Below the pieces are notes generated by a model. The model did not search any database, was not told where the DNA came from, and worked only from the letters and a program-made list of their open reading frames with translations. A program made the translations under genes and the position numbers. 45,451 nucleotides of DNA from Bacillota bacterium (GTDB lineage Bacteria; Bacillota; Clostridia; Christensenellales; Aristaeellaceae). Below are positions 7,624 to 15,573 of the stretch, in pieces (within the stretch, counting starts at the first letter, position 1; each line of letters begins with the position of its first letter). The stretch spans positions 1-45,451 of the forward strand of contig JAEYOV010000042.1 of the NCBI GenBank assembly GCA_023411395.1, given 5' to 3'.

Positions 7624-7840
7624 GGCTGTATGCTCGGCTGACCTGGTCTTTGACCCCACACCCGCCGGCTGGAAGGTATTGCTACTAGCGGCTATGCGCC
7701 CTCACGCACTCCTCTCGGCGTTTCCGCCGGCCGGACTTACAACTAGACCGCGCCATGATCGCCGGTGCTTTGACCGGTTTACGTGGACCGCTTCGCCCGC
7801 GGCTGGCTTCGGTTTTCAACCACAGACCCGAAATACAACC
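7624..7840 (-). ncRNA. Candidate 217-nt structured RNA (leader of zinc-ribbon gene; possibly raiA-motif-like)
   Basis: No gene is credible here, yet the minus strand folds well. The predicted transcription start at 7840 coincides with a closing stem in which GGUUGUAU (7833-7840) pairs with AUACAGCC (7624-7631), continued by UCGG/CCGA (7828-7831 with 7634-7637). Inside are at least five hairpins: CCGC/GCGG (7788-7802), CCGGU/ACCGG with loop CAAAGC (7762-7777), GGCG-GAAA-CGCC with a GNRA tetraloop (7717-7728), GUGCG/CGCAU (7694-7709) and GGUC-AAA-GACC (7645-7655). Length and a multi-helix body closed by one terminal stem are compatible with the raiA-motif class of Bacillota RNAs, but I cannot verify the conserved core; RNase P, tmRNA, SRP and 6S signatures are absent. 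Confidence 0.68.
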
Positions 7841-7846
7841 ATGCCT

Positions 7847-7875
7847 ATTATATAGCGTATATTCCGAAAAAACAA
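7847..7875 (-). promoter_or_regulatory. Promoter of the structured RNA
   Basis: On the minus strand a perfect -10 TATAAT (7847-7852) lies 17 bases from a weak -35 TTGTTT (7870-7875). Start of transcription 7 bases after the -10 box falls exactly on the first base of the RNA closing stem, which supports both calls. Confidence 0.65.
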
Positions 7876-7931
7876 GAATAATTTTGCAGGAGCGCACATT
7901 TCAGGCTGTATTTATGAAGTTTTTTCCACTT

Positions 7932-9932
7932 TTACGCATTTTCGACCTGTTTCAGGTACTTATCCATCCAGGAAGTGATCTCGGTGAGGCGGCGGATACG
8001 GCTTTTCGGCTTGCCAGAGCGGGACAATTCGTGGTCTTCCCCGTGAAATATACACAGCCTTGAGGGCACACCATGATGGCGAAGCGCGTAGAACATTTGG
8101 ATGCCTTCCGCCACGGGGCAGCGGTAATCATTGTCGCTGTGAAGGACCAGGGTGGGCGTTTTAACTCTGTCGGCGTACTTCAAAGGCGACTGCCGCCACA
8201 TCTGCTCTACATCCTTCCAGCAGGAGGATGCCATCTGGTCTTCGCCAAAGACGTCGCCGATATCCGACATGTTGGAAAATGAAATCCAGCTGGCAATGCT
8301 CCGCTGGGTGGCGGCGCTTTTGAAGCGGTCGGTGTGGCCAATGATCCAGTTGGTCATGAATCCGCCGTAGCTGCCGCCTGTGACGCCCATACGCTTTTCA
8401 TCGAGAAAGTCAAAAGTCTTCAAGGCCCTGTCCACAAAGGCCATGATATCCCTGTAATCCGTTTCGCCGTAGCAGCCCCGGATATCGGCAAAACCGTTCC
8501 CGCCGCCGTCGGACCCGGTGGGATTGCAGAAGATCACCGCGTAGCCGTTCTGCGCCCAATACTGCATTTCGTGGAACAGCACCGTGCCATACACCGTTTT
8601 GGGGCCGCCGTGGATATCCAGGATCACCGGCGCTTTCAGCCCCGGCGCAAGGCCGATGGGCGGGATCATAAAGCCGGTGATGATATCCCCGTTTTCGCTG
8701 GGAAAGGTGATTTCCCGGGGTGCGGACAACCGGTATTCTGCCAGAGGCTTGTTAAGCTCCGTCAGTTGCGTTTCCATTCCTTCCGCATTGATTTCATAGG
8801 CCTCCATGCCGCATAATCCCCGCATGCACAGGGCGAACAGCCTGTTATCCCCCACGGCGCATACCGCCACCAGGCCGCTTTCCCGGGTGATCTGCCGGAT
8901 TCCCTTTCCCTCCTCAAAAAGGCAAACCTGCGCGTCATGGCCGCAAGTGGCGATGAAGGCGAAGCCGTCCAGCCAGGGATACAGCTTGCGGGGATCGCTG
9001 CCCATCTTCATATCGCTGCCCACGCTGTTGCCAAAGGAGAGTTTGCCACCGTCATCTATCAATCGCGCCTGACCATCCGCAAGGGAAAGGGTGAAGAAGG
9101 CGGCATTTTCATTGACGCCGTATTTTCCGCACAGGCCCGCCGCCACAGCGATTTCATTTTCCGAAAGGAAGGCCGCCGCCATGTGACCGGCATTTTCATG
9201 TACCTTCAATTCTTTTGTTTTGAGTGTATCAAGATCCAGCAGCATCAACTGGTCAAACAGCGGCGCCGCATCGGTATATGTGCTGGATACGTACAGCGCC
9301 TGCTTTTTTTCAGGAGACAAGCTTAGAAGCCGGGCCTGTGTAAACTCACCCGTGAGGGGCGTGATATTCCCCTTGTCATACATGTACAGGCGGCTGCGCC
9401 GTTTGCTGACCATGCCCTCGCCATTTGCCCAGAAAGGGAGCTCATCCATCACATCGCAGCTTTCCCGGTCTTCCTTTAGCCTGGCAACTGCCTTTTCCAG
9501 ATCGCCGCCGCATTCCCTTTTCGCTTCCTCCAGCGCATGGTCATACAGCGCCGTGAACAGGAACCGGTCCTTGGTGATGAACTCAAACTCCCCCGCCGCG
9601 TGTGAAAGGCGCAGAAACTCCCTGGCCTCGCCGCCCGCAGCGGGCAGGAATTGGAGTACGGTCAAGGGCTCGCCTTTCTTCAACCTCTCCTTATCCTTTT
9701 CCGTGCGCAGGGCGGGAAAGACGATGCCGTCCTCCACCGGATAGTACGCGGCCACATCCTTTGAGGTTGTAAGCTGCATCACTTTGCCGTCCTTGAGCAT
9801 ATAAAGATCGCTTAGGTTCTTGTTTTCGTTCAGGTCCGCCTGCTTCATAAGAAAATGCAGGGTGCCTGACGCCCACTTTAATTGACAGGGGTATTTCGCT
9901 TTGGTGAAAAAATCCAGTCCGACCTGTTCCAT
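7932..9932 (-). CDS. S9-family serine peptidase (acylaminoacyl-peptidase/DPP-like)
   Basis: A 666-aa cytoplasmic prolyl-oligopeptidase-family enzyme. The N-terminal 390 residues are the beta-propeller; the C-terminal alpha/beta hydrolase carries the nucleophile in TGGSYGGF (Ser near 520), the acid in LHSDNDYRCP (near 600) and the histidine in FHGEDHEL (near 634). The block RSIASWISFSNMSDIG is typical of the acylaminoacyl-peptidase branch. It likely trims peptides or N-acylated peptides. The ATG follows AAGGAGG by 6 bases and a clear promoter lies at 9959-9986, so it is transcribed separately from the PIG-L gene upstream. Confidence 0.93.
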   Translation of the reverse strand: MEQVGLDFFTKAKYPCQLKWASGTLHFLMKQADLNENKNLSDLYMLKDGKVMQLTTSKDVAAYYPVEDGIVFPALRTEKDKERLKKGEPLTVLQFLPAAGGEAREFLRLSHAAGEFEFITKDRFLFTALYDHALEEAKRECGGDLEKAVARLKEDRESCDVMDELPFWANGEGMVSKRRSRLYMYDKGNITPLTGEFTQARLLSLSPEKKQALYVSSTYTDAAPLFDQLMLLDLDTLKTKELKVHENAGHMAAAFLSENEIAVAAGLCGKYGVNENAAFFTLSLADGQARLIDDGGKLSFGNSVGSDMKMGSDPRKLYPWLDGFAFIATCGHDAQVCLFEEGKGIRQITRESGLVAVCAVGDNRLFALCMRGLCGMEAYEINAEGMETQLTELNKPLAEYRLSAPREITFPSENGDIITGFMIPPIGLAPGLKAPVILDIHGGPKTVYGTVLFHEMQYWAQNGYAVIFCNPTGSDGGGNGFADIRGCYGETDYRDIMAFVDRALKTFDFLDEKRMGVTGGSYGGFMTNWIIGHTDRFKSAATQRSIASWISFSNMSDIGDVFGEDQMASSCWKDVEQMWRQSPLKYADRVKTPTLVLHSDNDYRCPVAEGIQMFYALRHHGVPSRLCIFHGEDHELSRSGKPKSRIRRLTEITSWMDKYLKQVENA

Positions 9933-9958
9933 CGCTTGCCTCCTTGGGTTTTTTATCC

Positions 9959-9986
9959 ATTATAGCAGTTCTATCCGGGGATGCAA
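9959..9986 (-). promoter_or_regulatory. Promoter of the S9 peptidase gene
   Basis: On the minus strand -35 TTGCAT (9981-9986) and a perfect -10 TATAAT (9959-9964) are 16 bases apart, about 27 bases before the start codon. The rest of the gap up to 10072 holds only a short CCAT tandem repeat near 10035-10050. Confidence 0.6.
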
Positions 9987-10072
9987 GCAAGATGGACGGG
10001 GTGAAGCGCTTGTTGCGGGCTGCGCCCTGCTTCTTCCATCCATCCATCCATGCGCGGTGTGGATGGCTTAGT

Positions 10073-11257
10073 CTAACTGAGCGGGAGGTTTTCAAAAAAG
10101 TCGTCTTTCAAAACATCCGGTCCGACGTCGGAATGATACAGCCCAAACAGGCTGTTATCGTATTTCTTCACATTTTCCATGGTATATACGCCCTTTTGCT
10201 GGGAAATGTGCATCCTGAAGGCTTCATCCGCCAGCTCGATGGCCGTCCGGCCGGAAAAGGCGGAAAGAGGCCGCCGCCAATCCATGGCAATCTGATTTTC
10301 CGGATACAGATGCAGATATAATTTTGAAATTTGCCATGCACCATGTTCCAGGATGCTTTGCGTGTCATACCCGTGATCCCGGGTCAAAAGAAGGCACTTT
10401 TTGCTTACGTCTGCCGCTACCCGGTGGGCGGCATGGCCATACTCACCCTTCACATCATGGGTGACAAGTACGTCCGGTTTGTATTGCCGGATCAGCCGTG
10501 TTATTCTTGTCTTGATTTGCCCTTCGTTCCAAAGCTCGTAAGCCTTTTTCAGTGACAGCAGATAATTGCCCTTCAGCGTGCCTATTTCCGGGTAATCCTG
10601 GACGCCGCAATGCCATAAGCCATCCAGCAATTCACTTTTTCGCATGGAATGCGTATTGACCAGGTATGTAACAATCACCTTTTTCCTGAGCTCGCCGGCA
10701 TAATAGGGAATGGTACCTCCCATGAACAGATACTCATCGTCCGGATGGGCCACGATCACCATCAGATCCGCTTTCCCTTTCATTCTATGCCATACCTGCA
10801 CCCAGCCAGGCAGCGTGCCTTCCCCCAAAAGGCGGATTTCGGAAATGGCCAGCGGCTGTTTCGGTTTATCCGGATTGGAGAAAACGCGTAATTGGGTCAG
10901 GCCGGGGAGCGGGACAAAATGGTGATAGAAAACATCTTCAGGCGTATAGATGGTCTCCCACTTGCCGTCCGCATTTTGCTTTTGAATCTCCCAATCGGTC
11001 AATACGCCGCCAAAGCAGAGATACAGGCCGTAGCATGCCATGTCCTCAGGCAGCGCCATTTCCACCCAGCTCTTTCTTGTGCCTTGCCAGACGGTGCTGT
11101 ATCGAACATCGGTCAGCCGGGGGATTTGGTCCCGGTGGCAGGAAACGCGGAAAGTGCAGGCTGCGGTAAGCTCCGGCGCAATAGTTTCTGTGGCGTATGC
11201 ACTTGCTGATAAAAAAAAACAAAGAAGCAGTGTAACCCAAGCAATTTGTATCCGCAT
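10073..11257 (-). CDS. Secreted PIG-L/LmbE-family deacetylase
   Basis: A 394-aa protein with a signal peptide (MRIQIAWVTLLLCFFLSASAYA). An N-terminal beta-rich region of about 140 residues resembles a carbohydrate-binding jelly-roll (F5/8-like) fold, judged from its sequence pattern only. The PIG-L domain follows: AHPDDEYLFMGG near 172 supplies zinc ligands and the catalytic Asp, and THDVKGEYGHAAHR near 270 supplies the remaining histidines. Family members remove N-acetyl groups from amino sugars or related compounds, so a role on extracellular or wall glycans is likely. A -10-like TATAAT lies at 11308-11313 on this strand. Overlap with neighbours is absent; the gene upstream is divergent. 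Confidence 0.88.
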   Translation of the reverse strand: MRIQIAWVTLLLCFFLSASAYATETIAPELTAACTFRVSCHRDQIPRLTDVRYSTVWQGTRKSWVEMALPEDMACYGLYLCFGGVLTDWEIQKQNADGKWETIYTPEDVFYHHFVPLPGLTQLRVFSNPDKPKQPLAISEIRLLGEGTLPGWVQVWHRMKGKADLMVIVAHPDDEYLFMGGTIPYYAGELRKKVIVTYLVNTHSMRKSELLDGLWHCGVQDYPEIGTLKGNYLLSLKKAYELWNEGQIKTRITRLIRQYKPDVLVTHDVKGEYGHAAHRVAADVSKKCLLLTRDHGYDTQSILEHGAWQISKLYLHLYPENQIAMDWRRPLSAFSGRTAIELADEAFRMHISQQKGVYTMENVKKYDNSLFGLYHSDVGPDVLKDDFFENLPLS

Positions 11258-11478
11258 ACATTCTCTTCCTTATACGGTTTTGTATACGGTATGAAGTGCT
11301 TGTGGAGATTATACTTTTCAAGCAAGCTGCAAGAGGAATCACGAAAAGTCAGGGGCGTATTTTTTTTGATAAAAAAATCGGGAATAGATGGCTGGATGCG
11401 GCGGGTATGTGTGCAAATGGATGAACCTGCTCCGTTTAAGGTAAATGGAAAGATTTTGATGCAAATTCAGCCTAAACC

Positions 11479-11487
11479 TGATATACT
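11479..11487 (+). promoter_or_regulatory. Extended -10 promoter of the CNNM/CorC gene
   Basis: TGATATACT combines the TGn extension with TATACT (11482-11487), about 44 bases before the TTG start. No good -35 is present at the normal distance. The rest of the 273-base divergent gap (11258-11530) shows no gene. Confidence 0.45.
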
Positions 11488-11530
11488 ATATCGTGGCTGA
11501 AAATGCCGATCTACAAAAGGGGGTTTTACC

Positions 11531-12874
11531 TTGTCCTCCGACCCAATATGGGGCCATCTGCTCTTGCAGTTGGCGCTCATTGCCGTCAATGCTTTTTTTG
11601 CCGCCACAGAAATCGCGGTGATCTCCCTGAACGAAAACAAGATCCGCCACCAGGCCGAGGAGGGAGACATAAAAGCCAAGCAGCTTCTGCGCCTTGTACA
11701 GGCGCCCAGCGGCTTTTTATCCACCATCCAGGTGGGTATCACCCTGGCGGGATTCCTGGGCAGCGCCTTTGCCGCCGGAAACTTTGCCTCCAGGCTGGTG
11801 AATTGGCTGGTGGATGGCCTTCATGTCACCATTTTGCCCCGGGATACGCTAAATACGCTGAGCGTGATTCTCATCACGCTGATTTTATCTTATTTTACGC
11901 TGGTGCTGGGGGAGTTGACGCCCAAGCGCGTCGCCATGCAAAGGCCGGAGAAGGTGGCGAGGCTGACATGCGGGGTCATCTCCTTCCTGGCCCGATTCAC
12001 CAAACCCATCATTTTGTTCCTGTCCGCGTCCACCAACGGCGTACTGCGCTTGATGGGCATCAATCCCCATCAGGAAGGCAACAACGTCACCGAGGAAGAG
12101 ATCCGCATGATGGTGGACATCGGCGAGGAAAAGGGCGCCATTGAAACCAACGAGCGGGAAATGATCGAGAACATTTTCGAGTTCAACAATTCCTCCGCCG
12201 AGGATGTGATGATTCACCGCACCGACGTGGCCTCCATCTGGATACAGGACCCGCCGGAGACCATCATCAAAACCATTCTGGATACGGGGCTCAGCCGTTT
12301 CCCCGTTTATGAGGAAGACATCGACGATGTGATCGGTATCCTGTACACCAGGGATTACCTGCTCAACGAGCATGCCGATCCCCCCAAGCCCATGCGGGAG
12401 CTTTTGCGGGAAGCGTATTTCGTGCCGGAAACGGTGCAGGCCGATGTGCTGTTCCGGGAAATGCAGCGCAGGAAAACGCACATGGCCATTGTGGTGGACG
12501 AGTATGGCGGCATGAGCGGCATCGTGACACTGGAGGACCTGCTGGAAGAGATCGTTGGCAGCATTTACGACGAGTTCGACCCCGCCGCCAGGCAGGAGAT
12601 CACGCCCATTGGCGAAAACCAGTGGCGGGTGGCGGGCACCGTGGATCTGGAAACGCTGGCCGAGGTGCTTGAGATCACGCTTCCTTTGGAGGAGGAATAC
12701 GATACTCTGGGCGGGCTGATCTTCAACCAGCTCACCACCATCCCCCAGGACGGCAGCCATCCCGAGGTGGAAGTTTGCGGCCTTCGCATTTATGTGGAGG
12801 AGCTTTTGGACCACCGGGTGGAAACGGCCATCATTACAAAAATCATGTCCCCGGAAGAAACAAAGGAGGAATAG
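11531..12874 (+). CDS. CNNM/CorC-family membrane protein with CBS pair (hemolysin-type)
   Basis: This 447-aa protein has the standard architecture: a DUF21/CNNM membrane domain with about four hydrophobic segments (residues 1-190), a CBS-domain pair (about 205-330, with HRTDVASIW and VVDEYGGMSGIVTLEDLLEEIVG) and a C-terminal CorC/HlyC domain (about 345-430). Members transport or regulate magnesium and other divalent cations, with nucleotides binding the CBS pair. Older annotation as hemolysin is historical. Translation starts at TTG, 7 bases after AAGGGGG; no ATG is available nearby. It heads a plus-strand run with the NUDIX-HAD gene 23 bases downstream. Confidence 0.92.
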   Translation: MSSDPIWGHLLLQLALIAVNAFFAATEIAVISLNENKIRHQAEEGDIKAKQLLRLVQAPSGFLSTIQVGITLAGFLGSAFAAGNFASRLVNWLVDGLHVTILPRDTLNTLSVILITLILSYFTLVLGELTPKRVAMQRPEKVARLTCGVISFLARFTKPIILFLSASTNGVLRLMGINPHQEGNNVTEEEIRMMVDIGEEKGAIETNEREMIENIFEFNNSSAEDVMIHRTDVASIWIQDPPETIIKTILDTGLSRFPVYEEDIDDVIGILYTRDYLLNEHADPPKPMRELLREAYFVPETVQADVLFREMQRRKTHMAIVVDEYGGMSGIVTLEDLLEEIVGSIYDEFDPAARQEITPIGENQWRVAGTVDLETLAEVLEITLPLEEEYDTLGGLIFNQLTTIPQDGSHPEVEVCGLRIYVEELLDHRVETAIITKIMSPEETKEE

Positions 12875-12888
12875 GGCACAAGGCCCTA
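12872..12888 (+). promoter_or_regulatory. Hairpin between a strong ribosome site and the NUDIX-HAD start
   Basis: TAGGGC (12872-12877) pairs with GCCCTA (12883-12888). It includes the stop codon of the upstream gene and sits between AAAGGAGGA (12863-12871) and the ATG at 12898. Folding would shorten the effective spacing from 26 to about 9 bases, the usual distance. This is an inference from geometry alone. Confidence 0.4.
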
Positions 12889-12897
12889 GCCATACGC

Positions 12898-13944
12898 ATG
12901 AAACGCATCAAAGTCGCCGCAGCCATTTTCCGCCGGAACGGGCGGATTTTTCTATGCCGCCGGGGGGAAGGCGGCTCCTGCGCCTTTTTGTGGGAATTCC
13001 CCGGCGGAAAGCTGGAAGAAGGGGAGACGCCGGAAGACTGCCTCAAACGGGAGTGCCGGGAGGAATTGAAGGTTGAAATTGAAATTGACGGCCTGTATGA
13101 CCGGTTCGATTTTGATTATCCCGGCAAACCCATCCGATTTCATTTTTTCGATGCCCGCATCATATCGGGTGAGCCGGAACTGACGGAGCACCGGGAGGCC
13201 AGATGGCTTTGGCCGCGGGAGCTTACGCAATACGATGCCTGTCCCGCGGACAGGGAGCTGATTGAAAAGCTTTCAGGAGAACTGCCCTTCACCCACTACA
13301 TATGGGATTTTGACGGCACGCTGTTTGACAGCTACCCTCAAATCGCCGCGGCCATCCGGGACGCTTTTGGAGGCCTTAACTGTATTATAACCTATGAAGA
13401 AGCCTATGCCTTGACCAAAGTATCGGTAGGCCATGCCCTTCAGACCCTGAAGGAGCGGTTTGCACTGAACCTGACAGAGGAAGAACTGAAAACCCGTTTC
13501 AGAGAGTTTACAAAGGCGGACCCCAGCGTGGGTTCCCCCCGTCCGTATGCGGGCATTCCCGAATTGCTGGAAACCATTGTCCTAAGGGGCGGGAAAAACT
13601 ATCTGTTTACGCACCGGGGCCCCTCTGCCCTGAAATACCTGGAAGCCTGTTCCCTTCAGCATTTGTTTGCCGGCTGTATCACCGGCGCGGACGGCTTTGC
13701 GCCCAAGCCCGCCCCCGACGCGGTACTGGCGCTGATTTCGCGCTTCCATATGAAAAAAGGTCGCGTGGTAATGGTAGGCGACCGGGACATCGATATCCTG
13801 GCCGGCCAAAACGCGGGCGCGGCAGGATGCTTTTTTGACCCGGATCATTTCTATGGCGATTATCCCATCGAACTGATGGCCCATTCTGTGGAGGAATTAA
13901 AGGCGCTGCTGCTGGGTTATGATCCCATTGCAGGGAATGGATGA
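12898..13944 (+). CDS. NUDIX hydrolase fused to HAD-family hydrolase
   Basis: This 348-aa protein joins two enzymes. Residues 1-130 are a MutT-type NUDIX domain with the box GKLEEGETPEDCLKRECREE, all catalytic Glu/Arg positions present, preceded by the MutT-like AAAIFRRNGRIFLCRR; such domains clean oxidised or odd nucleoside triphosphates. Residues about 135-348 are a HAD phosphatase of the phosphoglycolate-phosphatase type: WDFDGTLFDS (motif I), THRGPS (II), KPAPDAVL (III) and VGDRDIDIL (IV). The reading frame is uninterrupted through the junction near FTHYIWDF. The obvious hypothesis is a two-step reaction, pyrophosphate removal then dephosphorylation. Upstream in-frame codons overlap the CNNM/CorC gene and add nothing recognisable. 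Confidence 0.88.
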   Translation: MKRIKVAAAIFRRNGRIFLCRRGEGGSCAFLWEFPGGKLEEGETPEDCLKRECREELKVEIEIDGLYDRFDFDYPGKPIRFHFFDARIISGEPELTEHREARWLWPRELTQYDACPADRELIEKLSGELPFTHYIWDFDGTLFDSYPQIAAAIRDAFGGLNCIITYEEAYALTKVSVGHALQTLKERFALNLTEEELKTRFREFTKADPSVGSPRPYAGIPELLETIVLRGGKNYLFTHRGPSALKYLEACSLQHLFAGCITGADGFAPKPAPDAVLALISRFHMKKGRVVMVGDRDIDILAGQNAGAAGCFFDPDHFYGDYPIELMAHSVEELKALLLGYDPIAGNG

Positions 13945-14003
13945 AATAAGAAAGAGGGAAGTTTGACGCAGGGCCGCAAATAAGCAAGGGGTGGTTTGCG
14001 ATC

Positions 14004-15551
14004 ATGAATACCAAAGAGTTCATGCGGTTTTTGAAAAGCCGCCGCGGCAGCCTGACCGCCGCCTATTTTGTCGCGCTTGCAGCCTTCGGTTTCATGCTCA
14101 CAAACCATACCGTTTCCATTGATGAGGAATTGTGGCTTGTGAAAACAAGCCCTGAGCTGTTCTGGGTGAGACAGGGCCGGTTTGGAATCGCCCTGCTGAA
14201 TCTTATTTTGAGCCCCACCGGGGACTACTCGCCCTTCCTGTGGGACTTTCTGGCCGTCTCCCTCTGGTTCTTTTCGGGCGTACTCTCCTACTATATTCTT
14301 TTTGAGCAAAGCGGCGTCCTGAAAAGGAACGGCACCGCCGCGCTGATCTATTGCGCCTATTTCCCCACCGTCCCCCTTGTGGCCGGGGAGATCCTCGCCT
14401 TCTCCATGTTCAACCTGCAGGTGGCGCTGGGCATGAACATGGTTATGCTGGCATTCGCCTTCTTCCTTGACTGGGCTTTGCGGGGCAGAAAAACAGGCCT
14501 GCTGTGGGCGGCGCTGCTGTTGACCTTTGCCGCTTCCATCTATCAGGCCTTTCTTTGCGTGTTTGCCACCATGACGGCTGCCCATATGCTTTTGTCCGTT
14601 TCCAATGAGGAAGCCAAACCCGGCAGGGTACTGGGGAAGGCCGCCGCCGTATGCGCCGCCAGCGTGCTTTTGTATTTTCTGATCATTTTGCTGCTGTCCA
14701 TCCTTGCGCCCCAAAGCAGCTATCTTGCCGATTCCTATCTTGGCTGGCGGGACCCGCGGGGCGTTCCCTACGCCCTGATGGCAACAGTGGCCAATGTGGT
14801 GCGCTACTTCCTGGGGCTAACCATCAATGGGCTTTACGTGTACGGCGGCCTGGAAATTGGCGCTGCCACCTGCTGCCTGGTTGGTTTTGCCCTGATTCGG
14901 ATCATCAAAGGGAAGGGCTTTGTAAAGAAAGCGCGCTACCTGGTCCTGACCGGCCTTTTGATTGCCGCCCCGTTTGCCCTGTACCTCCTGCTGGGCACCC
15001 ACAATACCTCCGGCCGCATGCTGCTGGGCATGCCCATCGTACAGGGCCTGGGCATCGTGATGCTCCTTGAGGAACTGAACAACAGGCGCGTCCGGTTCGC
15101 GGCGCTCTTGCTCTGTGGCCTCATGCTTTTCCTGAACGCCAGGAACATGAACACGCTGTACTATTACGGGAGCGTCGCATACCGCCACGATGTCCTGACC
15201 GCCGGCCAGATCCTGGACGATATCCGGGAAGCGGGCGCCGATTACCATCAAAAGACCGTTGTCTTCGTTGGTAAATACGAGATGGACGGCGTTAAAAGAG
15301 TCTCCTCGGGAACCATCGGGCAATCCTTCTTTTCCTGGGATGACGGCAGCAATAATCGCATCGCGAATTTCTACAATACGCTGGGATATGCCTTCACACG
15401 CCCGACCCGCGCGCAATGCCGCCGTGCCGCGGAGCTTGCAAGGGACATGGATGTCTGGCCTGCCAAAGGCGGCATCCTGGAAACGGATGATCTGATTGTC
15501 GTATCCCTGTCGGAGCCGACGGAAATGTGGTACAGCGAAAACACAAAATGA
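14004..15551 (+). CDS. GtrII-type polytopic glucosyltransferase-domain protein
   Basis: A 515-aa membrane protein with about eleven hydrophobic segments. The N-terminal pattern FMLTNHTVSIDEELW followed by VRQGRFGIALLNLIL, with an acidic pair in the first outside loop, is the signature of the GtrII glucosyltransferase family, which uses a polyprenyl-phosphate-linked sugar to decorate surface polysaccharide outside the membrane. The C-terminal 130 residues form a soluble extracytoplasmic domain. The ATG follows AAGGGGTGG at about 11 bases, 59 bases after the NUDIX-HAD gene. The acceptor glycan is unknown; a GtrA-like flippase candidate occurs far away at 28508-28978. Confidence 0.78.
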   Translation: MNTKEFMRFLKSRRGSLTAAYFVALAAFGFMLTNHTVSIDEELWLVKTSPELFWVRQGRFGIALLNLILSPTGDYSPFLWDFLAVSLWFFSGVLSYYILFEQSGVLKRNGTAALIYCAYFPTVPLVAGEILAFSMFNLQVALGMNMVMLAFAFFLDWALRGRKTGLLWAALLLTFAASIYQAFLCVFATMTAAHMLLSVSNEEAKPGRVLGKAAAVCAASVLLYFLIILLLSILAPQSSYLADSYLGWRDPRGVPYALMATVANVVRYFLGLTINGLYVYGGLEIGAATCCLVGFALIRIIKGKGFVKKARYLVLTGLLIAAPFALYLLLGTHNTSGRMLLGMPIVQGLGIVMLLEELNNRRVRFAALLLCGLMLFLNARNMNTLYYYGSVAYRHDVLTAGQILDDIREAGADYHQKTVVFVGKYEMDGVKRVSSGTIGQSFFSWDDGSNNRIANFYNTLGYAFTRPTRAQCRRAAELARDMDVWPAKGGILETDDLIVVSLSEPTEMWYSENTK

Positions 15552-15573
15552 ATGAACAAAACCGCTGGTTCGG

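Noticed and set aside
7622..7897. Short frames on both strands across the structured RNA
   Set aside because: None has a ribosome site or recognisable protein; the base pairing is better explained by RNA structure.
10034..10050. Tandem CCAT repeat as a possible phase-variation tract
   Set aside because: Only four units and outside any coding frame or promoter spacer, so no switching role is supported.
11246..11500. An 84-codon plus-strand frame in the divergent gap before the CNNM/CorC gene
   Set aside because: No ribosome site, unusual composition and overlap with promoter elements of both neighbours.
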